Source: Cryobacterium tepidiphilum | Lineage (GTDB): Bacteria > Actinomycetota > Actinomycetes > Actinomycetales > Microbacteriaceae | DNA: 64,000 nucleotides | Direction of reading: 5' to 3' | NCBI RefSeq assembly: GCF_003716325.1 | Contig: NZ_RDSR01000001.1 | Span: forward strand, 186,001-250,000 | Shown: positions 24,103 through 36,934 of the stretch, piece after piece | Layout of the letters: each line of letters starts with the position of its first letter | How positions within the stretch are numbered: the stretch's first letter is position 1 | Position numbers and translations under genes: made by a program | Notes under the pieces: model-generated | Told to the model about the DNA's origin: nothing | Databases searched by the model: none | Seen by the model: only the letters and a program-made list of their open reading frames with translations

Positions 24103-24135
24103 AATGGCCCCTTCACTCGAGGTGAAGGGGCCATT
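24103..24135. terminator. Bidirectional terminator
   Basis: AATGGCCCCTTCAC (24103-24116) and its perfect complement (24122-24135) flank a 5-base loop between the convergent hydrolase and ppa genes. Confidence 0.85.
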
Positions 24136-24157
24136 GCTGACGAGAGGGGCGGAGGGC

Positions 24158-24649
24158 CTAGTGGCCTTCCTCCGCGAGCTTGGTGATTCCGTCGCGCACG
24201 ATCTGGTCGGCCTCCGCGGCGTCGCCCCAGCCCTCAGTCTTGACCCACTTGCCCGGCTCGAGGTCCTTGTAGTGCTCGAAGAAGTGCTCGATCTCCTTGC
24301 GCGTGAACTCGGGGATGTCGTCGACGTCCTGGATGTGGTTCCAGCGCGGGTCGCCCGCCGGCACGGCGATGACCTTGGCGTCTGAGCCGCCGTCATCCGT
24401 CATGTTGAACACGCCGACCGGACGCACCGAGACCCCGACTCCCGGGAAGAGCGGGTAGTCCAGCAGCACGAGCACGTCGACCGGGTCGCCGTCGAGGCCG
24501 AGGGTGTTCTCGAAGTAGCCGTAGTCGGTCGGGTAGACGAACGACGTGTAGAGCACGCGGTCAAGGTAGACCCGGCCGGTCTCGTGGTCGACCTCGAACT
24601 TGTTGCGGCTTCCCCGCGGAATCTCGATGACGGCGTCGTATTCGCCCAT
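24158..24649 (-). CDS. ppa: Inorganic pyrophosphatase
   Basis: 163 residues, the usual size of family I bacterial enzymes. Recognisable: [40 protein letters not shown] with the DxDPxD metal site, and [11 protein letters not shown]. It hydrolyses pyrophosphate in the cytoplasm to drive biosynthetic reactions. ATG 24649 follows AAAGGGAGAG. Single-gene unit with its own terminator, divergent from tilS. Confidence 0.97.
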   Translation of the reverse strand: MGEYDAVIEIPRGSRNKFEVDHETGRVYLDRVLYTSFVYPTDYGYFENTLGLDGDPVDVLVLLDYPLFPGVGVSVRPVGVFNMTDDGGSDAKVIAVPAGDPRWNHIQDVDDIPEFTRKEIEHFFEHYKDLEPGKWVKTEGWGDAAEADQIVRDGITKLAEEGH

Positions 24650-24735
24650 GGTGCTCTCTCCCTTTGTTTCAAGCCTTCGTGCGGGGTGCCGGGCAGCGCG
24701 TGTGCCGGTTCCACGTCTGCCGATAACGTTACTGG

Positions 24736-25743
24736 ATGCACTCCGACCGCAGGCCCCGGCTGACCCCCGCCATGGCCGACGTGCGCCGGGCGGTGCGCAA
24801 GGCGCTCGCAATGCAGGCGGGACCGGTGCTGGTGGCCCTGAGCGGCGGGGCCGACTCGCTGGCCCTCGCCGCCGCCACCGCGTTCGAGGCGCCGCGGGCC
24901 GGGCTACGCGCGGGCGCCGTCATCGTCGACCACGGCTTGCAGGCCGGGTCAGCGGATGCCGCGGCGCAGGCCGCGCAGGCGGCCCGCGAGCTCGGGCTCG
25001 ATCCTGTTCTGGTTCGGGCCGTGGTCGTGGCTGGCGACGGGTCCGGTCCCGAGTCCGCCGCGCGCGCCGCCCGCTACCGTGCCTTCGAGGAGGCGATGCG
25101 CGACACCGGCGCCACCCACGTGCTGCTCGGGCACACGCTCGACGACCAGGCGGAGACGGTGCTGCTCGGGCTGGCCCGCGGATCCGGGCCCACGAGCCTG
25201 CAGGGCATGTCGTCGGTGACCGGGCCGTACCTGAGGCCGCTCCTCGGCATCCGTCGCGCGACGACGCAGCAGTACTGCCGGGATGCCGGCCTGTCGCCGT
25301 GGGCCGACCCGCAGAACGGCGACCCGCGCTACGCCCGGGTGCGCGTGCGGCAGCGCGTGCTCCCGACACTGGAGCAGGAGCTCGGGCCGGGCGTCGCCGA
25401 GGCGCTGGCGCGCACGGCCGAGCAGCTGCGTGAGGACGCCGACGCGCTCGACGCCCTCGTACTCGAGGTGATCGAGGAGATCTGCGAGCCGGCCGAAGGC
25501 GGCATCGCGGTGTCGGTGGGAGCGCTCGCGGCGAACCCGCCCGCGCTCCGGCAGCGCATCATCCGCTTCGTCGTCGAAAGCGAGTTCGGCGTGACACTCA
25601 GCCGCGCGCAGACGCTCGCGGCCGTGCGGCTGGTCACCGACTGGCACGGCCAGAAAGGCGTCGACCTGCCAGGCGTTAGAGTGGAACGTCAGAACGGCTT
25701 GCTGGTCTTCCGCGTGACCAGGGCCGTCGCTGCAGACCATTGA
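24736..25743 (+). CDS. tilS: tRNA(Ile)-lysidine synthase
   Basis: 335 residues. The N-terminal ATP-pyrophosphatase P-loop is [14 protein letters not shown], followed by [25 protein letters not shown] and [17 protein letters not shown], the TilS pattern. The enzyme converts C34 of the CAU-anticodon tRNA-Ile to lysidine so that AUA is read as isoleucine. It is shorter than E. coli TilS because the C-terminal tRNA-binding domains are absent or reduced, common in actinobacteria. TAACGT with six bases to ATG suggests a leaderless start. Followed by hpt and ftsH in the usual actinobacterial order. Confidence 0.95.
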   Translation: MHSDRRPRLTPAMADVRRAVRKALAMQAGPVLVALSGGADSLALAAATAFEAPRAGLRAGAVIVDHGLQAGSADAAAQAAQAARELGLDPVLVRAVVVAGDGSGPESAARAARYRAFEEAMRDTGATHVLLGHTLDDQAETVLLGLARGSGPTSLQGMSSVTGPYLRPLLGIRRATTQQYCRDAGLSPWADPQNGDPRYARVRVRQRVLPTLEQELGPGVAEALARTAEQLREDADALDALVLEVIEEICEPAEGGIAVSVGALAANPPALRQRIIRFVVESEFGVTLSRAQTLAAVRLVTDWHGQKGVDLPGVRVERQNGLLVFRVTRAVAADH

Positions 25744-25798
25744 GCGCTGCCCACCCGACACGCGCTGCAGACACCGAACCGAAGGATTCCGCGCCTTT

Positions 25799-26350
25799 AT
25801 GGAACCACGCGACATTGACAGCGACCTCACCGAGATCCTGATCGAGGAGGAGGAGATCCGCGCCAAGCTCGCGGAGCTGTCCCGCCGGATCGAGGCGGAC
25901 TACGCCGGCAAGGACCTGCTGCTCGTGGGGGTGCTGAAGGGCGCCGTCATGGTGATGGCCGACCTGGCGCGTGAGCTGACGCATCCGGTGACCATGGACT
26001 GGATGGCCGTCAGCTCCTACGGCAACGGCACCGAGTCCAGCGGCGTCGTGCGTATTCTCAAGGACCTCGACAGCGACCTCACCGGCCGCAATGTGCTCAT
26101 CGTCGAGGACATCATCGACTCGGGCCTCACGCTCTCGTGGCTGCTGGCCAACCTCAACTCCCGCGGGCCGGCGTCGATCGAGATCTGCGCCCTGCTGCGC
26201 AAGCCCGACGCCGCCCGGGTCGACATCGACGTGAAGTACGTGGGCTTCGACATCCCGAACCAGTTCGTGGTCGGGTACGGCCTGGACTACGCCGAGAAGT
26301 ACCGCAACCTGCGCTGCGTCGGCGTGCTCGCGCCGCACGTCTACGCCTGA
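25799..26350 (+). CDS. hpt: Hypoxanthine phosphoribosyltransferase
   Basis: 183 residues. The PRPP loop is [18 protein letters not shown]; the start has [16 protein letters not shown], and [27 protein letters not shown] is the conserved C-terminal base-binding part. It salvages hypoxanthine and guanine with PRPP. Sits between tilS and ftsH, the classical grouping. Confidence 0.96.
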   Translation: MEPRDIDSDLTEILIEEEEIRAKLAELSRRIEADYAGKDLLLVGVLKGAVMVMADLARELTHPVTMDWMAVSSYGNGTESSGVVRILKDLDSDLTGRNVLIVEDIIDSGLTLSWLLANLNSRGPASIEICALLRKPDAARVDIDVKYVGFDIPNQFVVGYGLDYAEKYRNLRCVGVLAPHVYA

Positions 26351-26514
26351 TCGCCGTCCTCTCCCCGTGAGGGGACGACTTTTCCTAGTGCAGAGCGGCC
26401 AGAACTAGTAAAAGGTGACCCCTCACGGCGGTGGGGGAGGGAGAGCGTGCTCTCGTTCCTCCTGCGGCGAACACTCGGCGTTCCCTCAGTGGTAAGCGGT
26501 AGCCTGTGAGGACC

Positions 26515-28530
<2,016 letters not shown>

Positions 28531-28537
28531 AACCGCC

Positions 28538-29107
28538 GTGGGGGTCGACAGGGCACGGATCGAGGCGGCCGTCACCGAGATCCTCGCCGCCATCGGCGAA
28601 GACCCGGGCCGCCCGGGCCTCGCCACCACGCCGAAGCGGGTCGCCGAGGCGTACGACGAGTTCTTCGCCGGTCTCGGCCGCGACCCCGCCGTGCACCTGC
28701 GCGGCAGCGTGCCGGTCGGGCCCGGGACGGGCGAACTCGTGCTCCTGCGCGGCATCGCCTTCCGGTCGGTGTGCGAGCACCACCTCCTGCCGTTTCTCGG
28801 AACGGCGCACATCGCCTACCTGCCCGGCGACCGCGTCGTCGGCCTCGGACGCCTGCCCGCCGTCGTCGAGACGATCGCGGCCCGCCCGCAAATGCAGGAG
28901 CGCCTGACCGAGGAGATCGCCGACGCCCTGCAGGAGGGCCTCGACCCGCGCGGCGTGCTCGTCGTCCTCGACGCCGTGCACGGCTGCGTGGTCGCCCGAG
29001 GCTCACGCCAGGCGGGGAGCTCCACCGTCACCCTCGCCACGCGCGGCGCGTTCGACGACCCGGTTCAGCGCGCCGAGGTCATGGCCCTCATCGGCGCACC
29101 GTCATGA
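28538..29107 (+). CDS. folE: GTP cyclohydrolase I
   Basis: 189 residues from GTG 28538. Signature segments: LATTPKRVAEAYDEFFAGL, VCEHHLLPFLGTAHIAYLPG with the zinc-binding Cys/His, and VVLDAVHGCVVARGSRQAGSSTVT with the second cysteine. Catalyses GTP to 7,8-dihydroneopterin triphosphate, the first step of folate synthesis. Overlaps folP by ATGA. Confidence 0.95.
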   Translation: MGVDRARIEAAVTEILAAIGEDPGRPGLATTPKRVAEAYDEFFAGLGRDPAVHLRGSVPVGPGTGELVLLRGIAFRSVCEHHLLPFLGTAHIAYLPGDRVVGLGRLPAVVETIAARPQMQERLTEEIADALQEGLDPRGVLVVLDAVHGCVVARGSRQAGSSTVTLATRGAFDDPVQRAEVMALIGAPS

Positions 29108-29910
29108 CGCAGGTCATGGGCATCCTGAACGTCACCCCCGACTCGTTCAGCGACGGCGGCCGGTGGGCGCAGGCGGATGCCGCGGTCGCCCGAGGACGGG
29201 AACTCGCCGCCCAGGGCGCCGACATCATCGACGTCGGCGGCGAATCCACCCGCCCCGGCGCCGACCGCGTTCCGCCCGAGGCCGAGCAGGAGCGGGTCAT
29301 CCCGGTGATCCGGGAACTGGCGCGCGCCGGCCTGGTCGTAAGCGTCGACACGCTGCACGCCTCGACGGCCCGCGCGGCGGTGGAGGCGGGCGCCGCCATC
29401 ATCAACGACGTCTCGGGCGGCCTCGCCGACCCGGCCATGGCATCCGTCGCCGCCGAAACCGGCCGCCCCTACATCGCCATGCACTGGCGGGGACACGCCA
29501 AGCAGATGGACACGCTCGCGGAGTACGCCGACGTGGTGCACGACGTGCGACGCGAACTGGAGGAGCGCGTCGACGCGCTGCTGGCCGCCGGCGTTGCGCC
29601 GAGCCAGCTCGTGCTCGACCCGGGCCTCGGGTTCGCCAAGCAGGGCCACCACAACTGGGAGCTGCTCGCCCGCCTCGACGAGCTGCAGGCGGTGGGCTTC
29701 CCCGTCATGGTCGGCGCGAGCCGCAAGCGGTTCCTGGCGGGGCTGCTCCCCGCCGACGCGCCCGTCACGGCCCGCGATCTCCCGACCTCCGTCATCAGTG
29801 TGCTGGCCGCGCAGGCCGGGGCGTGGGCGGTGCGGGTGCACGACGTGGAATCGACCCGGGTGGCACTCGCTGTGCTCGCACGCGTGGACTCCGACAGAAT
29901 GGACGCATGA
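29104..29910 (+). CDS. folP: Dihydropteroate synthase
   Basis: 268 residues. It begins MTQVMGILNVTPDSFSDGG, the family signature, followed by IIDVGGESTRPGAD (pABA-binding side), INDVSGG, LVLDPGLGFAKQGHHNW and MVGASRKRFL. Condenses pABA with the pterin pyrophosphate and is the sulfonamide target. Overlaps both folE and folB by 4 bp, so translation should be coupled. Confidence 0.96.
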   Translation: MTQVMGILNVTPDSFSDGGRWAQADAAVARGRELAAQGADIIDVGGESTRPGADRVPPEAEQERVIPVIRELARAGLVVSVDTLHASTARAAVEAGAAIINDVSGGLADPAMASVAAETGRPYIAMHWRGHAKQMDTLAEYADVVHDVRRELEERVDALLAAGVAPSQLVLDPGLGFAKQGHHNWELLARLDELQAVGFPVMVGASRKRFLAGLLPADAPVTARDLPTSVISVLAAQAGAWAVRVHDVESTRVALAVLARVDSDRMDA

Positions 29911-30281
29911 GCACCGACTCGATCACCCTCACCGGGCTGCGCGTGAACGCGCACCACGGGCTGTATGACTTCGAGCGCGAGAACGGCCAGGACTTCGTCA
30001 TCGACGTGACCGTGTGGCTCGACCTGTCGGGCGCGTCGGACAGCATCGACCGCACCATCAACTATGGCGAACTCGCCGTGGAGGTGACCGACGCCGTCGC
30101 CACGAACCCGGTCGACCTGATCGAGACCGTTGCGGAGCGCGTCGCCGCCGTCGTGCTCGCCCACGAGGCCGCCGAGCGCGTGCAGGTGACGGTGCACAAG
30201 CCCGAGGCCCCGATACCCGTTCCCTTCACGGATGTCGCGGTGACGCTCACGCGCAGCCGCCCGGCCCGGGTGCACGCATGA
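29907..30281 (+). CDS. folB: Dihydroneopterin aldolase
   Basis: 124 residues, normal size. ITLTGLRVNAHHGLYDFERENGQDFVIDV at the start with the conserved HHG(L/V)xxxE, SIDRTINYGELA in the middle, and VQVTVHKPEAPIP near the end carrying the catalytic lysine. Produces 6-hydroxymethyl-dihydropterin. 4-bp overlaps on both sides. Confidence 0.95.
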   Translation: MSTDSITLTGLRVNAHHGLYDFERENGQDFVIDVTVWLDLSGASDSIDRTINYGELAVEVTDAVATNPVDLIETVAERVAAVVLAHEAAERVQVTVHKPEAPIPVPFTDVAVTLTRSRPARVHA

Positions 30282-30832
30282 GCCCCCTCCCGCGCCCCAA
30301 CATCCGCATGGGCGAGGCGCGTGCCCGTGCACCGCACCGGGTCGTGCTCGCGATCGGCAGCAACCTCGGCGATCGCGCCGAGACCCTGCAGCGCGCCGCC
30401 CGGGACATCGCCGACCTCGACGGATTCGAACTCGACGCCGTGTCGGCGTTCGTGGAGTCGGCCGCCGTGAAACCCGACGGGGTCGACGAGGCCGCGCCCC
30501 GCTACCTCAACGCCGTGCTGCTCGGCCGGTACGCGGGCGACCCGCACGACCTGCTCGACTCAGTCAACGGCATCGAGGCCGAGCACGGCCGCGTGCGAGC
30601 CGAGCGCTGGGGCGACCGCACCCTCGACATCGACGTCGTCGCCGTCGACGACCTCCAGCTCGCCGACGACCGCCTCGTCGTTCCGCACCCCCGCGCGGCC
30701 GAACGCGACTTCGTGCTGGTGCCGTGGGCAGAGGTCGACCCGGATGCCGTACTGCCGGGCCGCGGGCGGGTGCGGGACCTGCTCGCCCGCATCCCGAACA
30801 CCGTGCAGCCGTACCGCGGAGGGGACGAGTGA
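30278..30832 (+). CDS. folK: 2-amino-4-hydroxy-6-hydroxymethyldihydropteridine pyrophosphokinase
   Basis: 184 residues. LAIGSNLGDRAETLQRA, FVESAAVKP, YLNAVLLG and RWGDRTLDIDVVAVDD with VPHPRAAERDFVLVPWAE are the HPPK signature, including the Asp pair binding Mg-ATP. Transfers pyrophosphate from ATP to the pterin. The N-terminus has about 20 extra residues before the conserved start. Overlaps DUF3180 by GTGA. Confidence 0.95.
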   Translation: MSPLPRPNIRMGEARARAPHRVVLAIGSNLGDRAETLQRAARDIADLDGFELDAVSAFVESAAVKPDGVDEAAPRYLNAVLLGRYAGDPHDLLDSVNGIEAEHGRVRAERWGDRTLDIDVVAVDDLQLADDRLVVPHPRAAERDFVLVPWAEVDPDAVLPGRGRVRDLLARIPNTVQPYRGGDE

Positions 30833-31296
30833 AGCGCACCACGCCCACACCCATCATCGCCCTGTTCGTGATCGGGCTTGCGATCGGATTCCTCGCCGAG
30901 GTCTCCGCCGCCGCGTCGGGCGTGCCGGTGTTCGTGGCGCCGCTGTCGCTGCCCATCACCCTCGTGGTGATCGCGGCCGTGGTGGTCGCCCTCGCCCGGC
31001 CGATCCGCAAGGCCACCAAGGGCGATGCCGGGCCGGTCAACCCCTTCGTCGCGCTGCGCGTCGCCGTGCTGGCCAAGTCGGCCAGCCTCAGCGGATCGCT
31101 GCTTTTCGGGGCCGGCACCGGCATCCTGCTGTACCTGCTCACCCGCACGGTCATGGCGCCGTCGGAGTCGCTCTGGCTCACCGTGGCGGCGGCGGTCAGC
31201 GGCGCCGTTCTGCTGGTCGCCGGGCTCATCGCCGAATTCTTCTGCACGCTTCCGCCCGACGACCACGAGAATGAGCCGGGAGGCGAACATGTCTGA
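30829..31296 (+). CDS. DUF3180 membrane protein
   Basis: 155 residues with four membrane segments: IIALFVIGLAIGFLAEV, LPITLVVIAAVVVALA, SGSLLFGAGTGILLYLL and LWLTVAAAVSGAVLLVAGLI. Between the second and third is RPIRKATKG, then NPFVALRVAVLAKSASL. The family is restricted to actinobacteria and regularly follows folK; its function is unknown. The conserved link with folate and PH-domain genes suggests it belongs to the same transcript and not to folate chemistry. Confidence 0.88.
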   Translation: MKRTTPTPIIALFVIGLAIGFLAEVSAAASGVPVFVAPLSLPITLVVIAAVVVALARPIRKATKGDAGPVNPFVALRVAVLAKSASLSGSLLFGAGTGILLYLLTRTVMAPSESLWLTVAAAVSGAVLLVAGLIAEFFCTLPPDDHENEPGGEHV

Positions 31297-31885
31297 GCAC
31301 CAGGCCGTCATGGGCGATGGGCAGGCGGGGCAGGCGCAGGCGGACCAGGCGCAGGCGGACCCGCACTCGGCGGAGCCACTGGCGCCGGCGCCCGCGGACG
31401 GCCCGCGCCTGGAACTGCCGGCCGTCGGCGAGTGGAAGCGCGTGTCGCCCAAGTACGTCGTCGTCGAGGTCGTCGGCACGCTGCTCTTCGGCGTGGCCGC
31501 CTGCGCCGCCGCGGCCGTGCTCTGGCTCGTCGCAGACCAGCAGTGGGCCATCTACCCCGGTGCGGTCATCGCCGTCGGGGTGCTCGTCACGGTGGCGCTC
31601 GAGCCGCGTCGGGTGCGCTCCATCGGCTACCAGCTGCGCGACGACGACCTGCTGTTCCGGCGCGGCATCATGTTCCAACGCTTCGTCGCGGTTCCGTACG
31701 GGCGGATGCAGCTGGTCGACATCACGCGCGGCCCGGTCGCCCGCTGGCTGGGCCTGGCCGACCTGAAGTTCGTCACCGCAGCCGCCGCGACCGGCGTCGC
31801 CATCCCCGGCCTCCCCGAAGCGGAGGCGGACCTGCTGCGCGACCGCCTGGTCGAACTGGCCGAGAGCCGCCGGGCGGGACTGTGA
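31289..31885 (+). CDS. PH domain-containing membrane protein (small)
   Basis: 198 residues. An unusual Gln/Ala/Asp-rich N-terminal tail with AQADQAQAD repeats (about residues 12-26) precedes two membrane helices (EVVGTLLFGVAACAAAAVLW and AIYPGAVIAVGVLVTVAL) and a bacterial PH (bPH2) domain: RSIGYQLRDDDLLFRRG, FVAVPYGRMQLVDITRGPVARWLGL. ATG 31289 follows GGGAGGCG and overlaps DUF3180 by 8 bp. Homologues (YdbS/YdbT-like pairs) lie in tandem and have been linked in Bacillus to bacteriocin or antimicrobial tolerance; here the role is unproven. Confidence 0.85.
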   Translation: MSEHQAVMGDGQAGQAQADQAQADPHSAEPLAPAPADGPRLELPAVGEWKRVSPKYVVVEVVGTLLFGVAACAAAAVLWLVADQQWAIYPGAVIAVGVLVTVALEPRRVRSIGYQLRDDDLLFRRGIMFQRFVAVPYGRMQLVDITRGPVARWLGLADLKFVTAAAATGVAIPGLPEAEADLLRDRLVELAESRRAGL

Positions 31886-33522
31886 GCTCCCCGACCAGGG
31901 CTGCGTCGACCTCGCTCGCCGACGGCGCCTGGCACCGGCTGCACCCGGCGACGCCCCTGTTCCGCGGCGGGATCTTCATGGTCGCCGTGCTAGGCTTCAT
32001 CCTCGCCAACCTCCGCGAACGGCTGGTCGACTTCTTCTTCCGGGTTCCCACCTACGGCGGCGACCCGCTCGACGAGATCTTCCGGCGTGGAGCGGTGGGC
32101 TGGGCCCTCCTCGCGATCGCCGTGGTGCTCATCGTCATCCTCGTCGTGTTCTACCTCATGTGGCGCATGCACACCTTCCGGGTAGACGCGGAGTCGGTCG
32201 AGGTGCGAAGCGGCTTGCTCCTGCGCAGCAACCGCCGTGCCCGGCTCGACCGCATCCAGGGCGTCAACATCTCGAGGCCCCTGGTGCCCCGGCTGTTCGG
32301 GGCCGCGCGCCTCGACGTGAGCGTCGCCGGCCAGGACGCGACCGTGCAGTTGGCCTACCTCGGGTCGGCGGTGGCCGACGAGCTGCGCCGCGACATCCTT
32401 CGTCTGGCCTCGGGCGCCAAGCAGGCGGCCGCCCCCATAGCGCCGACGGATGCCGCCCCACCGTCGGACGCGCACCCCGACGCCCTGCACGGTTCGGCAC
32501 CCGCCCACGGGTTCGAGGGCGCGAGCCGGTTCGCGGCCGCCCGGGTGCAGGAGTTCCTCTCGCCCGAGCTCGACCCCGACGCCGCCCCGCCCGCGTCGGT
32601 GGTGCGCATTCCCCCGCAGCGGCTGGCCGGCTCCATCGTCTTCAGCCTGTCCACCCTCGTGCTCGTCACGCTCGCCGTCGTCATGGCCGTGCGCGCGGCG
32701 ACCGGCAACCCGGACTGGCTGATCGGCGCCGTGGTCCCCGTGCTCGGTGGCCTCGGCTACTCGTTCTCCCGCTTCACCAAGTCGCTGCGCTACAGCATCG
32801 CCGGCACGCCCGACGGGGTGCGGGTCGGCTACGGCCTGCTCTCCACGAACAACGAGACTCTCCCGCCCGGGCGCATCCACGCCATCCACGTCTTCCAGCC
32901 GCTGCTGTGGCGCCCGTTCGGCTGGTGGCAGGTGCGCATCAACAAGGCCGAACGCTCCGCGAACCGCGGGGCGGCCGGCCAGGCCGCCAGCACCACCACC
33001 CTCCCGGTGGGCACCCTCGCCGACGTCATGAAGGTGCTCGAGCTGATCCTGCCCGGGTACGACGACGACCAGGCGCGTGCGCTCGTCACCCAGGGCCTCC
33101 TCGGCACCGGCCACGCGGGCGACGGGTTCGCCAACGCCCCGCGCCGAGCCGCCTGGCGGCGGCCGCTCTCCTGGCGCCGCACCGGGTACGCCGTCGACGA
33201 CGGCGTGGTGCTGTTTCGCCGCGGGGTCATCACCCGCGACCTGATGCTCGTGCCGCTGGCGCGGCTGCAGAGCGTCGGCATCAGCCAGGGGCCCCTGCAA
33301 CGGATGCAACGGCTCGCGTCGGCGAAGCTGCACACGGTCGCCGGCCCGGTCACCGCCTCCCTCCCGGTGGTGGCGCAGGCGCAGGCGCTCGTGCTGTTCC
33401 AGGCGCTCGCGGCGGGAGCCGTCGCATCCGCTGAGGCCGACACGACCCACCGCTGGCGGAGCGAACGAGCCGCGGCCCCTGCGGGCACGGGTACGGCGGG
33501 GGCGGAAGGAGCAGGAGCATGA
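31882..33522 (+). CDS. PH domain-containing membrane protein (large, YdbT-like)
   Basis: 546 residues from GTG 31882, overlapping the small partner by GTGA. Three bPH2 repeats can be read: MHTFRVDAESVEVRSGLLLR with ARLDRIQGVNI; LRYSIAGTPDGVRVGYGLL with LPPGRIHAIHV; and RTGYAVDDGVVLFRRGVITR with VPLARLQSVGI. Each follows a pair of membrane helices. A Pro/Ala-rich stretch (about residues 183-225) separates the first repeat from the rest. The tandem arrangement with a small PH protein is conserved; the pair probably forms one membrane complex of unknown ligand. Confidence 0.87.
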   Translation: MSSPTRAASTSLADGAWHRLHPATPLFRGGIFMVAVLGFILANLRERLVDFFFRVPTYGGDPLDEIFRRGAVGWALLAIAVVLIVILVVFYLMWRMHTFRVDAESVEVRSGLLLRSNRRARLDRIQGVNISRPLVPRLFGAARLDVSVAGQDATVQLAYLGSAVADELRRDILRLASGAKQAAAPIAPTDAAPPSDAHPDALHGSAPAHGFEGASRFAAARVQEFLSPELDPDAAPPASVVRIPPQRLAGSIVFSLSTLVLVTLAVVMAVRAATGNPDWLIGAVVPVLGGLGYSFSRFTKSLRYSIAGTPDGVRVGYGLLSTNNETLPPGRIHAIHVFQPLLWRPFGWWQVRINKAERSANRGAAGQAASTTTLPVGTLADVMKVLELILPGYDDDQARALVTQGLLGTGHAGDGFANAPRRAAWRRPLSWRRTGYAVDDGVVLFRRGVITRDLMLVPLARLQSVGISQGPLQRMQRLASAKLHTVAGPVTASLPVVAQAQALVLFQALAAGAVASAEADTTHRWRSERAAAPAGTGTAGAEGAGA

Positions 33523-34268
33523 GCACACGTCCGGGACGGCTCGGAGTCGGCATCATCGGCGCCGGTCGGGTGGGGCCGGTGCTCGGCGCTGCCCTCGCCG
33601 GCGCCGGGCACGCGCTCGTCGGAATCAGCGCCATCTCGAAGGAGAGCCGGGACCGGGCGGAGGCGATCCTGCCGAACGTGCCCGTGCTCACGGTGCCCGA
33701 GGTCGTCGAGCGCAGCGAACTGGTCATCATCGCCGTGCCCGACGACCAGTTGGAGAGTCTCGTGGCCGGCCTCGCCGCCACCAAGACCTGGCAGCCGGGC
33801 CAGCTCGTGCTGCACACCGCCCCGGGCTTCGGCGCGAACGTGCTGGCCCCCGCGCTCGCCGGAGGCGCCATCCCGCTGGCGGTGCACCCCGCCATGACGT
33901 TCACCGGCACGAGCATCGACATCCCGCGCCTCGCCGACTGCTACTTCGCGGTCACCGCGCCGACGCCCGTGCTCCCGATCGGGCAGGCGCTCGTAGTGGA
34001 GATGGGCGGCGAACCGGTGATCGTGGCGGAGAAGGACCGCGCGACCTACGCGGAAGCGGTGGAGACGGCGACAGCGTTCTCCACGTCGATCGTCGAACAG
34101 GCCACCGGGCTGCTCGCATCCGTGGGCATCGAGCATCCCGGTGCCGTCATCGCACCGCTCGTGCGCTCGGCGATGGAGAACGCGCTGGCCCGCACCGCGC
34201 CGCCCGTGCTCGACCTGTCGGTGCTCCCGCCGTTCCCCGACGATGAGCCCGAGGAGGACGACGAGTGA
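33519..34268 (+). CDS. Rossmann-like/DUF2520 NAD(P)-binding protein
   Basis: 249 residues. The nucleotide-binding motif GVGIIGAGRVGPVLGAALAGAGH opens the protein, VIIAVPDDQLESL follows the second strand, and LVLHTAPGFGANVLAP and AVHPAMTFTG complete the Rossmann part; the C-terminal half is the DUF2520 helical domain. It resembles ketopantoate reductase/pyrroline carboxylate reductase-like dehydrogenases and is typically encoded just before panC, so it could supply a reductase step for pantothenate, though no activity is proven. ATGA overlaps with both neighbours. Confidence 0.88.
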   Translation: MSTRPGRLGVGIIGAGRVGPVLGAALAGAGHALVGISAISKESRDRAEAILPNVPVLTVPEVVERSELVIIAVPDDQLESLVAGLAATKTWQPGQLVLHTAPGFGANVLAPALAGGAIPLAVHPAMTFTGTSIDIPRLADCYFAVTAPTPVLPIGQALVVEMGGEPVIVAEKDRATYAEAVETATAFSTSIVEQATGLLASVGIEHPGAVIAPLVRSAMENALARTAPPVLDLSVLPPFPDDEPEEDDE

Positions 34269-35173
34269 ACGCATCCGCTGGCCGGCCCGAGGTGATCGGG
34301 AGCATCGCGGACGTGCGCGCGCGCCTCGCCGCCGCCCGGCAGGAGGGCGCAGCCGCCGTGCCCCGGGTCGCGCTGGTGCCCACCATGGGGGCGCTGCACG
34401 ACGGCCACCTCGCGCTCGTGGAGCGCGCGCGGGAGATCGCCGACATCGTCGTGGTCTCCATCTTCGTGAACCCCCTGCAGTTCGGCGCGGGCGAAGACCT
34501 CGACCGGTACCCGCGCACCCTCGACGCCGACCTGACCCGCCTGGCCGAGGCGGGCGTGCCGTTCGTGTTCGCGCCCACCGCCCGCGAGATGTACCCGGAG
34601 GGCTCGCCCGGAACCCGGGTCACAGCCGGCGCGGTCGGCTCCCTTTATGAAGGCGCGGCGCGCCCGGGCCACTTCGACGGCATGCTCACGGTGGTCGCCA
34701 AGCTGTTCAACATCGTCGGCCCCGACGTGGCCGTGTTCGGGCAGAAGGATGCGCAGCAGGTGTTCCTGGTGCAGCGCATGGTCGCCGACCTCGACCTGCC
34801 GCTTCGCATCGACGTCGCCCCGATCGTGCGCGAGGAGAGCGGGCTCGCCCTCTCCAGCCGCAACCGCTACCTCGACGAGGCGCAACGGGCCGCGGCGCAC
34901 GCCCTGTCGGCGGCGCTCGCGGCCGCGGCATCCGTTGCCCGGGGCGGCGACGCGACGGCGGGGCAGGCGCTGGCCGCAGCCCGCGACGCCATCGAAGCCG
35001 CGCCAATGGTTAAGCTGGACTATCTCGTTGTCGTGCATCCGCACACCTTCCTCCCGGTCGGCGACGACTACCGGGGGCCGGCCAGGATGCTGGTCGCCGC
35101 GCTGGTCGGAACCACGAGGCTCATCGACAACACCGCACTCGACCTCGATACGGGCCGGACCAGCACCCGCTGA
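34265..35173 (+). CDS. panC: Pantothenate synthetase
   Basis: 302 residues from GTG 34265. VALVPTMGALHDGHLALVERA contains the HIGH-like motif (HDGH), followed by VVSIFVNPLQFGAGEDLDRYPRT, VAKLFNIVGPDVAVFGQKDAQQ and IVREESGLALSSRNRYL (KMSKS-like). Joins pantoate and beta-alanine with ATP. PanD, which makes the beta-alanine, is encoded separately at 54705. Terminal gene of the overlapping run; lysS follows after 20 bp. Confidence 0.96.
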   Translation: MNASAGRPEVIGSIADVRARLAAARQEGAAAVPRVALVPTMGALHDGHLALVERAREIADIVVVSIFVNPLQFGAGEDLDRYPRTLDADLTRLAEAGVPFVFAPTAREMYPEGSPGTRVTAGAVGSLYEGAARPGHFDGMLTVVAKLFNIVGPDVAVFGQKDAQQVFLVQRMVADLDLPLRIDVAPIVREESGLALSSRNRYLDEAQRAAAHALSAALAAAASVARGGDATAGQALAAARDAIEAAPMVKLDYLVVVHPHTFLPVGDDYRGPARMLVAALVGTTRLIDNTALDLDTGRTSTR

Positions 35174-35193
35174 CCGCCCCGACGGAGAACCGC

Positions 35194-36731
<1,538 letters not shown>

Positions 36732-36732
<1 letters not shown>

Positions 36733-36848
36733 TGAGCGACGCCGACAAGAAGGGCCCGTCGACGAACCGCATCGTGCTGTGGGTCGTCGTGGGCGGCATC
36801 GGCCTGTACCTGGTCGTCTCCGGGCTCATCGGCATCGTTGGCCGCTGA
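36732..36848 (+). CDS. Small single-helix membrane protein
   Basis: 38 residues: a short charged N-terminus (MSDADKKGPSTNR) and one membrane helix (IVLWVVVGGIGLYLVVSGLIGIV). It begins in a TGATG overlap with the lysS stop, so it is likely translated by coupling. Small proteins of this kind after lysS are common in related genomes by my recollection; function unknown. Confidence 0.65.
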
Positions 36849-36934
36849 CTCCCGGCGCTCGTTCCGTCACCCGCGACGCGCGCGCGTCGCGAGAACAGGA
36901 AGAATCGCGGCGATGCGTGCGGCATCATCAGCGG

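Noticed and set aside
24038-24157. Riboswitch-like structure between the NlpC/P60 and ppa genes
   Set aside because: The only strong fold is a simple perfect hairpin between convergent genes, best explained as a terminator.
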